Source: Epilithonimonas mollis | GTDB lineage: Bacteria; Bacteroidota; Bacteroidia; Flavobacteriales; Weeksellaceae | Assembly (NCBI RefSeq): GCF_900142325.1 | Contig: NZ_FRAM01000002.1 | Span: forward strand, 992,001-1,056,000 | Direction of reading: 5' to 3' | DNA: 64,000 bases | Part shown: piece after piece, positions 49,521 through 60,100 of the stretch | Layout: every line of letters starts with the position of its first letter | Numbering within the stretch: the first letter of the stretch is position 1 | Program-made: the position numbers and the translations under genes | The notes under the pieces: model-generated | Seen by the model: only the letters and a program-made list of their open reading frames with translations | What the model was told of the DNA's origin: nothing | Database searches by the model: none

Positions 49521-50593
49521 ATGGGGATTTTTAAGCTAACGGAATACCATTTTGCTGTTGTTGAAGTATCCAGTTTATATTCATCTTCATTATATAAAAG
49601 CTGTAATCTTCGGGTAATATTTTTCAGTCCGAGGCCTCCATAAAGATTTTGAATCTCTTCTTTTTCTAAAGGTACGGAATTGATGCACGAAAAAGATATT
49701 TCTTTTTCAGTAATGAAAAATCTGATACTGATTCTGCTCTCATTTTCTGTGGTTTCTTCACTGTGCTTGATTGCATTTTCTACGAATGGCATAAAGAGGT
49801 TAGGAGGTATTACGACTGTTGTCAATTCCGGCAATTCGCGGTTCGTTACTATCTGAAAATCAAATTGGTCCCTTCTTATTTTTTCAAGACTCAGAAAATT
49901 AGTTATAAAGTTGATTTCTGAAGTCAGCCTGACTTTATTATTGCCGCTCTCATACAGCTGGTACCTTAGCAGGTCTGATAGTCGTACAATGATATCCGTT
50001 GCTTTCAAAGGATTATTTCTGATCAGTGCTTTTATGTTATTGAGCATATTGAACAGGAAATGAGGGGTGATCTGGTTTTTCAGCTCATTCAGTTCCAGTT
50101 TCATAGTCAGGGTTTTTAATTCTGACATTCTTGTACTGTCCACAATCCATCTTTGCAGCAATTTTATAGTTGTCGTTAATAATATAAAAAGAATAACGAA
50201 ATTGATGCTCCCAAAATATTCATTGATCCCGAACGGTTGGTAATTATTATTAATATGATAATCAGCGAATAGATTTCCAATAATAAAAATAAGAAAAACG
50301 AGACCAAGGATACAAAGCATAAGCACAGCCAAAAAATAGGCAAAGTACTTTCCTTTGAAAAAAAACAAAGGCACAATTATATACATATTGAGGTAAATCA
50401 TTGTTACGAACGTCAGAAAAACCGCTGTGAACAGAAAATATCTTGAATTGGATGTGAAATCAGAAGTAAAGTTTACGTTGGCCAATAAAGAAAACAGCCA
50501 TAGTAAAAGCAGACTATGCCTGAGAAAACGGTATCGGGCATTGACTAAAAAGTTAATAATGCCACTGTTCTTATTATCACTGTACGTTTCCAT
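49517..50593 (-). CDS. LytS-like sensor histidine kinase
   Basis: A 358-residue kinase. Four membrane helices fill the first 150 residues and have no large periplasmic sensor. A His_kinase domain follows with the phospho-His in NQITPHFLFNMLNNIK (about residue 190), and then a HATPase region (PPNLFMPFVENAIKH, GGLGLKNITRRL). I place the start at 50593 because a perfect -7 box lies at 50611-50618; the longer reading from 50608 would start before the transcript. Typical partners are LytTR regulators such as the overlapping one. Confidence 0.9.
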   Translation of the reverse strand: METYSDNKNSGIINFLVNARYRFLRHSLLLLWLFSLLANVNFTSDFTSNSRYFLFTAVFLTFVTMIYLNMYIIVPLFFFKGKYFAYFLAVLMLCILGLVFLIFIIGNLFADYHINNNYQPFGINEYFGSINFVILFILLTTTIKLLQRWIVDSTRMSELKTLTMKLELNELKNQITPHFLFNMLNNIKALIRNNPLKATDIIVRLSDLLRYQLYESGNNKVRLTSEINFITNFLSLEKIRRDQFDFQIVTNRELPELTTVVIPPNLFMPFVENAIKHSEETTENESRISIRFFITEKEISFSCINSVPLEKEEIQNLYGGLGLKNITRRLQLLYNEDEYKLDTSTTAKWYSVSLKIPI

Positions 50594-50610
50594 TTTAAAT
50601 GTCTTCATTA

Positions 50611-50618
50611 CAAAAATA
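50611..50618 (-). promoter_or_regulatory. -7 box of the LytS/LytTR operon
   Basis: TATTTTTG on the minus strand, exact match to TAnnTTTG. It decides the kinase start. Confidence 0.5.
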
Positions 50619-50775
50619 GATCATTATAAAAGATTTTTCTAAAATTTATACGAAACAACTGTTTTTGACGACTAAAAAGTTAACCGGGATTTTGGTAGAG
50701 TTTCAATGGTGTTTGGTATAAAAAAATAAAGATCACAATTCAAAATCCCTTCTTTTGCTTCTTAAATCATGATCT

Positions 50776-51210
50776 ATGAAGGTTGAAAGTTTTCTAAAAA
50801 TTGTAGAAGAGATTGAGAATTCCTGTCTCTCAGCTGAATGCCGGGAAGAGTTGATCACAAAGATCTCAGATCTAAGCCGTTTTATACAATCCTATGATCC
50901 ATCCATTGAAGTCATTAACTGGATGCTGCATCATATCAGTATCATTAGACACTCCGGTGTAAATAAAGGAGTTATATTTTGTGATCATACAAAGCGATCT
51001 TCAGCAAATTCAAACGATTCCAATGCTAATCTGATTAACATTAAAAACCAAGAAGGTCTACACGAGTTGTGGCTTGTCGAGATCAGCAGCTGTACTTCCG
51101 GGGAATTGAGATCATTCATCAATAGGATTGAAGATAAATCGCTGGATAAAATCTATGATAAAATATTCAGCCTCGACTTTTTACGATCCCAGGTCAAAAT
51201 CATAAAATAA
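50776..51210 (+). CDS. Protein of unknown function near LytS/LytTR
   Basis: A 144-residue soluble protein, mainly helical at the N-terminus (FLKIVEEIENSCLSAECREELITKI), with a mixed C-terminal half. No signal peptide or known motif. It is divergent from the LytS/LytTR operon by about 180 bases and is followed after 10 bases by an outer membrane protein gene, so it may be a regulated partner. Not recognised. Confidence 0.6.
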   Translation: MKVESFLKIVEEIENSCLSAECREELITKISDLSRFIQSYDPSIEVINWMLHHISIIRHSGVNKGVIFCDHTKRSSANSNDSNANLINIKNQEGLHELWLVEISSCTSGELRSFINRIEDKSLDKIYDKIFSLDFLRSQVKIIK

Positions 51211-51220
51211 CAATTACACT

Positions 51221-52201
51221 TTGAATACAAAATTCTTTTTTTTAGCGACAGCAATAAGCGGGCAATTTTATTTTTCGCAGATAAAGGACAGCACCTCCGT
51301 CAAAACGATGGCCTACATTGCAGAAAAATTTCCAATTACACGTGTACTGAATATAGAATATAATCAGGTTTTACCTTATATTTTTTCTTCCAAATTAAGA
51401 GGTAAGGAATTACCGGAAGGAAAAGTTAAAAATTTCCACCGTGCAAAAATGAGTGCCAACATCAATTTAATTACCAAACAAAAATGGGTCGTAAGCACTA
51501 ACCTTAATTATCGGTATATTTCGGCAGAGACGGAAATGAATAATCCTGCAGGTGCATTGTTCGACAGCAAAGAAGATTATCATTATCATTCTGAGAGTTT
51601 GACTTTTACTTATTTTTCAAAATTATTTAGGAAAATGGTGATCTACTCGGCCAGCGCTTCCCTGGACGGGAGCGAACAGCACTTTGAAAGACTTCGAGGA
51701 ATAGCGACCGCCACGATGGTTCTGAAGGCAAATGCAAAAACCAAAATGTCCGTTGGGCTTTTTGTTGCTATAGATCCAAGCGTCAAGACTCCTGTTATTC
51801 CAACATTTACTTATGAGCATAAATTCAAAAATGGTTTTATAGCGAACGTTATTTTACCAAGAAGTGTTTACCTGAGAAAAAGTATTGCTGAAAACGGAAG
51901 GATATCCATCGGGAGTGAACTGGATGTGACATCATTCTATCTTTATAATATCGAAAATAAGAATAACAAATATGAATTCCGGCAGTTAGACATCAATTCA
52001 GGATTGATCTATGAACAATATCTCGGGAGTTCTTTTGTTGCAACAGTAAAGAGCGGAGCAAAAAGTATGATGAGGAGCAGGGTATTCGAGAAATCTGAAT
52101 CCTACGATTCCTACATTTTCCGGGCAAAACCACAAACAGCATTGTATGTAGGTGTCGGTCTGTCTTTCAATCCATTTGTCAGAGAAGCAGCAGCACGATA
52201 A
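51221..52201 (+). CDS. Outer membrane beta-barrel protein (DUF6268-like)
   Basis: A 326-residue protein that begins with a TTG codon; no ATG lies in a better place and the signal peptide starts right there (about 1-20, ending YFSQ). The mature part alternates hydrophobic and polar residues in strands (WVVSTNLNYRYISAE, LTFTYFSKLF, TPVIPTFTYEHKF, IANVILP) and ends with ALYVGVGLSFNPF, a barrel-closing pattern. It resembles DUF6268 barrels; that assignment is from memory. It is 10 bases after the 50776 gene. Confidence 0.65.
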   Translation: MNTKFFFLATAISGQFYFSQIKDSTSVKTMAYIAEKFPITRVLNIEYNQVLPYIFSSKLRGKELPEGKVKNFHRAKMSANINLITKQKWVVSTNLNYRYISAETEMNNPAGALFDSKEDYHYHSESLTFTYFSKLFRKMVIYSASASLDGSEQHFERLRGIATATMVLKANAKTKMSVGLFVAIDPSVKTPVIPTFTYEHKFKNGFIANVILPRSVYLRKSIAENGRISIGSELDVTSFYLYNIENKNNKYEFRQLDINSGLIYEQYLGSSFVATVKSGAKSMMRSRVFEKSESYDSYIFRAKPQTALYVGVGLSFNPFVREAAAR

Positions 52202-52943
52202 ATGTGGACTAACTAACTAATGATAAACTCTAAAATAAATGGTCCCATCTGCACCAAAACAGATGATTTATGAAAAGAAATTTGCATCAGATCGATTGAA
52301 CCAAGTTCGGGATGTTTTTCTCTTCAGTTACTATACCGGAGGCCTATAAGGATGCCAAACAATTGTCAAATTTAACATCAATATCGGAATTGAGGGCGAT
52401 CAATGGATTTTTATCCATCGTCAAAAGATCAATACTTCAGCCAGAGTGCCGTTATTGCCCTGGGCGCAGGAGGTGGTTTTAAAAAATGAAAACCATCCGC
52501 AGTTCGTTAATTCAGATGTCTTCTTTCCTTTTCTCAGCAATCAGAAATGAATTCTTATCTCAAAGAAATTGCGAGCGTCTAAAGTATAATATAGATTTAA
52601 GGTTTCATATCGCAAGAGATCCGTTTGGCACTACTGTTACTTTTTTTAAAGGATTAAGCCAAGTGAAAGTGTAAGTAAAATGATTGGTCACATGCATATA
52701 GAAACAACTCAACATTATGCTAAGATTCTGGATAAGAAAGTGAGGACATGTTGATTCTAGGTAGTAAACTATAAGATACGAGTACAATTGAATAAATGTA
52801 GCCATAAACTTATTCTGTTTTAGAAAAAAGATGAGCAAATCTTACAACATCATATTGATGATTAATTTATCTGACCCCAATTAAAGAGCAATTGACTGTT
52901 CAAATATCGCATTCAGATTATAGTCATAAAGTTTAAGTCTTAA
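52202..52943. other. Gene-poor stretch containing the broken integrase
   Basis: 740 bases without an intact gene. 52256-52752 is the decayed integrase copy. The remaining 190 bases up to the regulator stop show nothing I can name. Confidence 0.7.
52256..52752 (+). pseudogene. Degenerate integrase, C-terminal half
   Basis: Nearly collinear with 43932-44432 of the intact integrase: CATCAGATCGATTGAACCAA, then GCGATCAATGGATTTTTA, then CATCCGCAGTTCGTTAATTC, and AACTCAACATTATGCTAAGA-type blocks. Several frameshifts and stops break it, and the catalytic H-x-x-R box now reads HIARDPF. The N-terminal half is missing. It marks the other edge, or an older layer, of the integrated region. Confidence 0.9.
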
Positions 52944-55640
52944 TTATTGGAATTTATTCAGAAATTCATATAAGTCATCTTCTGATTCTAATTTAAGTTT
53001 TTTTCTTAATCTGGAACGACTCACATTGATGCTGGAGGGCAAAACTTGAAGAATATCTGCAATTTCTTTTGAGCTTAATCCAATTTTAAGAAAAACGCAC
53101 AGGCGTAATTCATAGATTGAAAGATTTGGAAATTTTTTCTTAATGGCTTTGAAAAAATCCTGATGTAGTTCATCCATTTGGATCTCAAAAGTATGATCCT
53201 CAATTACAAGGTAATGCTTTAGCATTTGCCGAATTTCTGTAAGTCTTGCCTTAGAGATGTTTGGATTATTTTCAGCTTCGGATATTTTTTCGCGAATCAT
53301 TTGCAGTATTCTGCTTTTATCTTCGCCTTCCTTAGCTTTTACTGCGAGTTCTATTGTTTTGATTCGCATCTCTTCCCTTAGTTTTTCTTTCTCGTATTCC
53401 AACTGCTTTTGTCTTTCAAGCATCATTTCCTGCCGATGCTGCTCCGCCTGTTTTTCTAATGATTCTTTTTGCTTTTTATAAAGTTCGGACTTTTCCTTTT
53501 TCAATTTTTTGTTAAGATGATTTTTTACTAAATAAATAAGTAGTCCTACACTAAATATATATGACAGATAACCCCATAAGGTCCTATACCAAGGTGGAGA
53601 AATTTTAAAGTTAAATTTTTTCGTTGCTATGTGCTGGCTGTTTTTTTGTGCTCTGACGATAAATGTATAATCACCCTCTTTTAAATCAAGAAACTCAGCA
53701 GAAGTCTTGCTGCTGACATTACTCCATTTTTTTGAGAAGCCATCCAGGAAATATTGATATTTTATGTCATCCTCATTAGGAAAAATAAAATTTAATCTAA
53801 TATTGTTAAATTTATAAATAAGCTCTTGGTCCTCAAAAAAATCCAAAGAATTATCGTTATTGAAAGCTGTCATTTTTCGAAAAATAAGCTTAGAATAGAG
53901 CTGCTTATTTTGTCTGCTTCTGTCAAATTTTTCTAAAGCAAAGCCATTATTTATAGAATAAAATCCGTATTCATCATTCAAGACAATGGGTAGAAAAAAT
54001 CCGGAGTAAATATTTTGTATAAAATGTTGAGGATGATAGCTTTTCCTTGTGAAAATCTCATATTCAGGACTAAAAGAATACGTAAACGAATCAGTTATCA
54101 AACCTAGTCTATCCTTATTTTTGTAAAGCGATAAGAAGCGACCGTTGAAGTCGTTCTGGTTATAAAAACTTCTGTTTTTTGGATCTAAATCTGAATTGAT
54201 GGTAAATCTAATAAAGCCATAATTAGGAATATTGACCCAATAAAATACATCATTCTCTTTTACAATTTGGCTTACAGCGCCTTGAATTGTTTTCATTTTT
54301 TTCACAAACTCCCATGAACCTGATTTTTCTCCGAATATCGAAATTCCATTGTAACTGCCTGCCAAAAGTAAATTTTCTGTATATTTAAGCATACAGGTGA
54401 TTCCAGGTTCCGAATGGATTTTGGAGATTTTTTCTCCTTCTACTTCATACAGGCCTTTGTCGTGTCCACATATGATTTTATCGTTAATATTTTGCAATGT
54501 CCAAACTTGACCCTCAGATCCGCTAACCATACGAAAAAGATTATTATCTCCACTGTTACCTAGATCATCCCACTTTGCGATATAAAGACCTTGATTGGTT
54601 CCTAAGTAAAAAAGATCATCTTTTATAATTGCAGCATACCCGGTACCGAAGTTGTTACCTGTTCCTTGAAAATAAGTAATGTTGCTTTTGATATCTATCA
54701 TTGCAAGACCATAATCCAAACCTAACCAAAGTTTACCGTTTTTCTGATAAAACATGCTAAGAACTGTATTGTTTGAAAATCCTTTATTTTTATTAAAGTG
54801 TTGAATGAGGTTCCCTTTCAGATCGGTGATGTACACTCCATTGAGAATTGTCCCGAAAGCCATGTACTTGTTTTCAATATTGGTAAAACAGAATACTTTG
54901 TTTTTAATAATTTCAGATGATATTTCGGACTGTAAAAAAGTGAGTTTGCCTGATGAAAAATCATAGATGCCCTGATTTTTTGTTATGATATAAAATAAAT
55001 TCTTATTCAAAAAAACTCCGGAAATATCGAATGATGTATTATTTGGATAGGAAAATAAAAAATTTAGACTGTTTCCATTATATTCATAAAAGCCATTTTT
55101 CTCGTCTGTTACAAAAATTCTACCGTTTGCCTCAAAGCTTTCTACAAACCTGAATGGAGCAGAGATTTTTGAAATCCTATTTTTGTAAAAAGTATAAATA
55201 TTTTGATGAGATATAAAAATGATCTTATTCCGGATCTCATATGTTCCCCAAAATTCTTCATTAGTATCCCCAATTTTTGTGTGAAAAGGATAAAGAGACT
55301 TGTAACAAAACTTCCGTGATTTATTTTTTTTCCATACTCCGAAATCCATATCTGCACCGATGTAAATAGTGGAATCATTTGAGATATGAAGAGAACGTGT
55401 GTGTCCTTTATAATCTCGTAATCTATTCCACTTTTGCCCATCAAATTCCAGAAGTCCGCCATCTGAGGCCATATAAACAAGCCCACTCTCTGCAGAGTGA
55501 ATTTCCCATATTTTGCCCTGATTCCCATAATCATTGGGAAAATAGGTTTTTAGGAAAGGCATTCCTTTATTCTGAATGTCTTGAGCTATATATAATGCAT
55601 TGAAAAACAGCATTATGAGAATAAGGTGTGATTTCATCAA
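52944..55640 (-). CDS. Propeller/Y_Y_Y membrane regulator with LuxR-type HTH
   Basis: An 898-residue one-component or hybrid-like regulator. A signal peptide (1-19) leads a periplasmic sensor of two-component-regulator propeller repeats (about 30-600, e.g. GLVYMASDGGLLEFDG, GKLWLGLDYGLAMID). A Y_Y_Y domain follows (about 640-705, KYQYFLDGFSKKWSN), then one membrane helix (about 712-732), a long charged coiled coil (735-800), and a LuxR-type HTH (about 840-895, LSSKEIADILQVLPSSINVSRSRLR). There is no kinase or receiver. Similar sensors control polysaccharide loci, so it probably responds to a glucan fragment and drives the GH16/GH81 genes. Confidence 0.85.
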   Translation of the reverse strand: MMKSHLILIMLFFNALYIAQDIQNKGMPFLKTYFPNDYGNQGKIWEIHSAESGLVYMASDGGLLEFDGQKWNRLRDYKGHTRSLHISNDSTIYIGADMDFGVWKKNKSRKFCYKSLYPFHTKIGDTNEEFWGTYEIRNKIIFISHQNIYTFYKNRISKISAPFRFVESFEANGRIFVTDEKNGFYEYNGNSLNFLFSYPNNTSFDISGVFLNKNLFYIITKNQGIYDFSSGKLTFLQSEISSEIIKNKVFCFTNIENKYMAFGTILNGVYITDLKGNLIQHFNKNKGFSNNTVLSMFYQKNGKLWLGLDYGLAMIDIKSNITYFQGTGNNFGTGYAAIIKDDLFYLGTNQGLYIAKWDDLGNSGDNNLFRMVSGSEGQVWTLQNINDKIICGHDKGLYEVEGEKISKIHSEPGITCMLKYTENLLLAGSYNGISIFGEKSGSWEFVKKMKTIQGAVSQIVKENDVFYWVNIPNYGFIRFTINSDLDPKNRSFYNQNDFNGRFLSLYKNKDRLGLITDSFTYSFSPEYEIFTRKSYHPQHFIQNIYSGFFLPIVLNDEYGFYSINNGFALEKFDRSRQNKQLYSKLIFRKMTAFNNDNSLDFFEDQELIYKFNNIRLNFIFPNEDDIKYQYFLDGFSKKWSNVSSKTSAEFLDLKEGDYTFIVRAQKNSQHIATKKFNFKISPPWYRTLWGYLSYIFSVGLLIYLVKNHLNKKLKKEKSELYKKQKESLEKQAEQHRQEMMLERQKQLEYEKEKLREEMRIKTIELAVKAKEGEDKSRILQMIREKISEAENNPNISKARLTEIRQMLKHYLVIEDHTFEIQMDELHQDFFKAIKKKFPNLSIYELRLCVFLKIGLSSKEIADILQVLPSSINVSRSRLRKKLKLESEDDLYEFLNKFQ

Positions 55641-55724
55641 TAATAAACTATAAACTAAAAAGTAATATACTAATTGTTGATTTTAATTCTAACTATATTT
55701 TAGATATCATCAATGAGCAATTTA

Positions 55725-57166
55725 CAAAATAAAACAGTCCTTACAAAAGTAGTCATGGTCGGAAGAAATTCCGACTATTTTTTTATGTTTTGAAAACCTT
55801 GGCAGGATCACCTCCTGCAAAAATGATTAAAATTGCAGTAATCATATCTCGAAGCTCCATTGTAATACGTCTTTTTGCGGTTTTGTAGCCTACATTATTT
55901 GCTTTTTTGTAAATCAAGAGCAGCATAGAAGCAATCATTGTCATGTAGATCATTACTTGAATTCCGTTTTTATTCAGCGATACCAGATGGCTTAAATTCA
56001 GCTCTTGTTTCATAAACCTGAAGAACACTTCAATATCCCATCTTTTACGGTAATAGTCCGATATTTCTTTGGCAGAGAGTTCAAACTCGTTGGTTATAAA
56101 CCAAAATTCCTTACAGGTTTTCTCGTTTTTAATGACCACCAATCGAAAGTCTGTCTGCACTTTTTCTTCCCGATGATGGGTATTTCCACGTTTGTTTTGG
56201 ATGGGTTTTCCGGTGTACAGCTTCACTTTACTGTCTTTAATGACTTCCCAATCATCCCATTTCAGAGGGTTTTCTGTTTCAAGAAAAGACTCAGTCTCTT
56301 CAAATTTTCTGTTTTCTTTGGAACGAATAATAAATTTCAAATTCTTTTCTTCAAAATCTTTCATCGTTCTTGTAGACTGCAGCCCTCTGTCTATGACGTA
56401 AATATTATCGTGGTGCTCTTCTTTTTTTACCTGGCTGAGAACAGCCGCAGCGAGCGCATTGTCTTCTGCCGAGTATTTTTGTCCTGTAAAAATCTCTACT
56501 GCCGATGGTAAAATTCCATCAAAAGAAAAACTGAATTTCACCAGTTTTTTTCCACTTTTCTGGTCGATTCCTTCTTTGAGCTTACAGCAGGTATCGGCAA
56601 CGATTGTGCTGTCCACTCTGATGAGATTATATTTTTCGATTTCAGATTTGTCATAAAGACTTGAAAATCGTTCATACATCTGCTCATAAATTTCTTTAAA
56701 ATAATTAGAATCAATTCTTGAAAGACGCTCTGAAATTGAACTTCTGCGTACTTTTTCCTCTTCTCCCAATCCAAACAATGCTTTGAATCCGCTGCTGTTA
56801 AAAGTATCTTCCAAGGTTCTCTGGCTTAATTTTTCGTTATCAAAGATGCAAAACAAAAGCAGGTAAAACATTTTTTTGCCGTGCAGAACCTTGCTGTAAT
56901 GATCTACTTTGGTGCTGGCCGAGAGATGAGTTAAAAGCGCTTCGGGAATAAATTCTAAAACATCTTTAAGAGATATTTTGTGATCTTTAAAAACTGACAT
57001 AAATAATTGATTATCAGCTATAAAGATAAGAAAATAAATTCTAAAATACAATTTAAACAACTGATAATCAAATAATTAAATTACTTTTTCATAGAATAAA
57101 AAAATAAAAAAGTCGGAAGAAAAATCTTCCGACCATGACTACTTACAAAAGGACTGTTTTGTTTTG
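55725..57166 (-). mobile_element. IS4-family insertion sequence
   Basis: The transposase gene lies between near-perfect inverted repeats. The left end CAAAATAAAACAGTCC and its right counterpart CAAAACAAAACAGTCC face each other, continued inside by AGTAGTCATGGTCGGAAGA on both sides. Total about 1.44 kb. Target duplication is not clear; AATT appears near each end, in an AT-rich flank. The gene is intact, so insertion is likely recent. It separates the GH81 gene from the regulator. Confidence 0.85.
55783..57000 (-). CDS. IS4-family DDE transposase
   Basis: A 405-residue transposase. The DDE catalytic triad is visible: Asp in LIRVDSTIVAD (about residue 128), Asp in IYVIDRGLQSTRT, and Glu in YRKRWDIEVFFRFMK, which is the exact Y-x2-R-x3-E-x6-K signature of IS4. 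I start at ATG 57000 (MSVFKDHK), because the upstream residues fall in the terminal region of the element. There are no frameshifts, so it may be active. Confidence 0.93.
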   Translation of the reverse strand: MSVFKDHKISLKDVLEFIPEALLTHLSASTKVDHYSKVLHGKKMFYLLLFCIFDNEKLSQRTLEDTFNSSGFKALFGLGEEEKVRRSSISERLSRIDSNYFKEIYEQMYERFSSLYDKSEIEKYNLIRVDSTIVADTCCKLKEGIDQKSGKKLVKFSFSFDGILPSAVEIFTGQKYSAEDNALAAAVLSQVKKEEHHDNIYVIDRGLQSTRTMKDFEEKNLKFIIRSKENRKFEETESFLETENPLKWDDWEVIKDSKVKLYTGKPIQNKRGNTHHREEKVQTDFRLVVIKNEKTCKEFWFITNEFELSAKEISDYYRKRWDIEVFFRFMKQELNLSHLVSLNKNGIQVMIYMTMIASMLLLIYKKANNVGYKTAKRRITMELRDMITAILIIFAGGDPAKVFKT

Positions 57167-57183
57167 AATTAAAAAGTGATTAA

Positions 57184-60100
57184 CTATTTGACTAGCAGTT
57201 TTTTCGTAACTATTTGATTGCCTGAGTAAATTTTAAGTAAATACATTCCGGTTGGTAGATTTTTAACAGAAATTTCTTTCTGAGTCTCCAAAATTATTTT
57301 GCCGGATAAAGAATATACTTGTATTTTATTTATAGGCAATTTACTGGATATTTTGATTATATCGGATGCCGGATTTGGGTAAACTACAAGTGAATTATTT
57401 ATAGTACTATCATCTATTGCTAGAGGAGGGCAGTTAGTTCCAACCACATAAGAAAAATATTTGGTAACGGACATTCCGCCAGCATATGCAAATTTCACCG
57501 CACAATTAATAGTAGAACCGACTGACTGTCCGGTAAGGGTTTTCGAGAAGGTTAATCCAGACACATTAGTCATTGATGACTCTGAGAAAGGGGACTGTTT
57601 CCAAAGGAATGCGACCACACCTTGTTTATCGGAATCTAATAACTCACAGGTAATTGTGACATTCGTTCCCACTGTTTCAAATTTAAATTTATAGCCTGTG
57701 GAAAAACTTCCTTGATCTGCCGCGTTGGATGTTTCTGAGCAGGAGAGTACATCGGAAACTGATATAGTTATCGGTTCGGAAGTTGTTTTACTATTTAGAT
57801 TATCAGTAGCAACGGCTGTGAGGGTAAAACTACCTGCGTTTTGAGGAGTCCAGTGCAATATATAAGGCGAAGTTATTGCTTCTCCAATTTTGTTGGATCC
57901 TTCAAAAAACTCTACCGAACTAATGGAGCCGTCTAAATCATTTGCAGACGCTGTAATAATAACTACCTGCCCTTTTGTATAAGCAGCGCCTTCTGCCGGA
58001 TTGGTAATAGAAACATATGGGTCTATATTGCCAGTATATGAAACTATTACAAGGACTTCATCTGTTGCGGTGTAAGTACCGTCATTAACAGTTAATTTGA
58101 ATTTATAAATTCCCTCTTTCAGGTTTGATATATTTGGAGAAATTGATCCATAATTATCAATTACCGCAGTAGATGGTCCCAAAATTTGTTTCCATACAAA
58201 GGTTAATGGTATATTATCCGGATGATTACTCAATGAACCATCTAATACAGCTGTTGTAGCTGGTAGCAAAACAGAGATATTCTCTCCGGCATTAGCTATT
58301 GGCGGTACATAGTTGAGAGGATCTTTATAGCTGAAGGTAATTCTTCCTAAATTGAATTCGCCATTAGTGATAGCTAATCGTAAGGTATGTTTTCCTTTTG
58401 TTAAAGGAATACCCGCTACTACTTTGTCTGCCCAGGTTGTCCAATTTCCAGTATAAGGCATACTTACATCAGTGCTAATCGTTATGCCGTCTATTTCAAA
58501 ATGTAAAGGACCTCCTCCTGCTGTATTTCCAGACGCATATCTTAGAACAGCATCATACAAACCGTTGTTTTGGACATCAATGCTGTACTCCAACCATTCT
58601 CCTGCTGTTATCCATTGTACTGTAGAACCTTCCTGAACGTCGGTTAAAGCATCAACATCTTCATCTTTCCTGTAATCGCCTTGATTATTTTGTGAAGAAT
58701 CATAATAAGAGATATTTTGACCTTTACCACCTTCAAATTTGTCATAATTGCCCGCTTCTATAGTACCAGGAATTTTAAACGGAGTTCCCGAATAAGGTAA
58801 CTGCTCGCCAACTTGTATTGAAATAATATTCGTAACATTAAATTGATCTGCTATGAATACTTTTGCGTACATATTATGAATTCCCAATGCTAAATTACCT
58901 GCTGATATTTCATAAGGAGCAACAGTATCTTCTCCAATTGATGCATTGCCATCAAAGAACTGCACCTTGGTAACTTGATTTCCTGTAACTATTGCTGTCA
59001 GATCGACACTGCCTTTAGGAAAAGCCTCATAAAAATTAGCCGATAAGACTCCACTGGCATTTACATCCCTGCTGGTTGCCAATTTATGAGCCGGTACAGC
59101 AAGATTATATCCATCAGAAAACTTGACTGTAATGGGATTATTGCCATAATTATGCGCTACATAGGTGGTAATGCCGTTGGTCGTAAATGAAGCTGCAATG
59201 GGATAGTTAGCAGTAATATTTGTATTAACACGACCCAAGACATTCATAGAGTGCAGCCAATGATAAGTCTGAGCATCGGAAATTCCGAATTTCAAATTTC
59301 TTTGAGGATAAGAATTGTATAAATTGATAGCGGCAGACGGATCTATAAATGACAAATATTGCCAGTATACATCGTGCCATAGGTTATCGTTGGCTTGATT
59401 ACTTAAAATTCCGGTTTTACTTGTGATCTCGTTCCACAATGACTCAACATATTCCGGATGATGCCCTAAATATAAGGATCCGCCATGGATTGGATACATT
59501 TCTATTCCATAAGCTGCAGCAATATCAGACGTCCAAAATGTCTGATTATCATATCCGTTTCCCCATATTCTTGACGCCAGGCTAAATCCATATCCGGGTT
59601 TAAAAGTTCGCTTATTTATATCAAACCAATATTCTTCTATTGCGGTTTGTTCTGTAGTATATATATATATTCCAAGATTTTTTATCGCGGTATTATTAGT
59701 AATCGTTCCCCAGTGGATAAGAGAAGAAGCAAATTGCATACTCTCAGACGTAGACTCCTGATCATTCCCAAAAGGAAAAGTGGCGAAACCGTTTGCCCAG
59801 CTGTGCCCTGCATAGGGACTAAAGTTTCTGAGATAGGGAAACATTGCATCATTTCTATCCGTTGACGCGGCGTCTCGAATTAATAAATTGATCATATCTC
59901 CAAACTTATTTGCCCAGCCTGGCTCAAATTGCTCCATAAAAGCAGCAGCGTGGATAAAATATCCCCAATGGAAATGATGATCGTTTATATTACTATCTTG
60001 CCCATGTCCTGCAGGATATCCAAGCAGAGTAGACCAAGTATCGTTGTAATAAAACAAAAATGCAACTTCGCCTGATTCTGCTTTTAACCAATCTTCGAGG

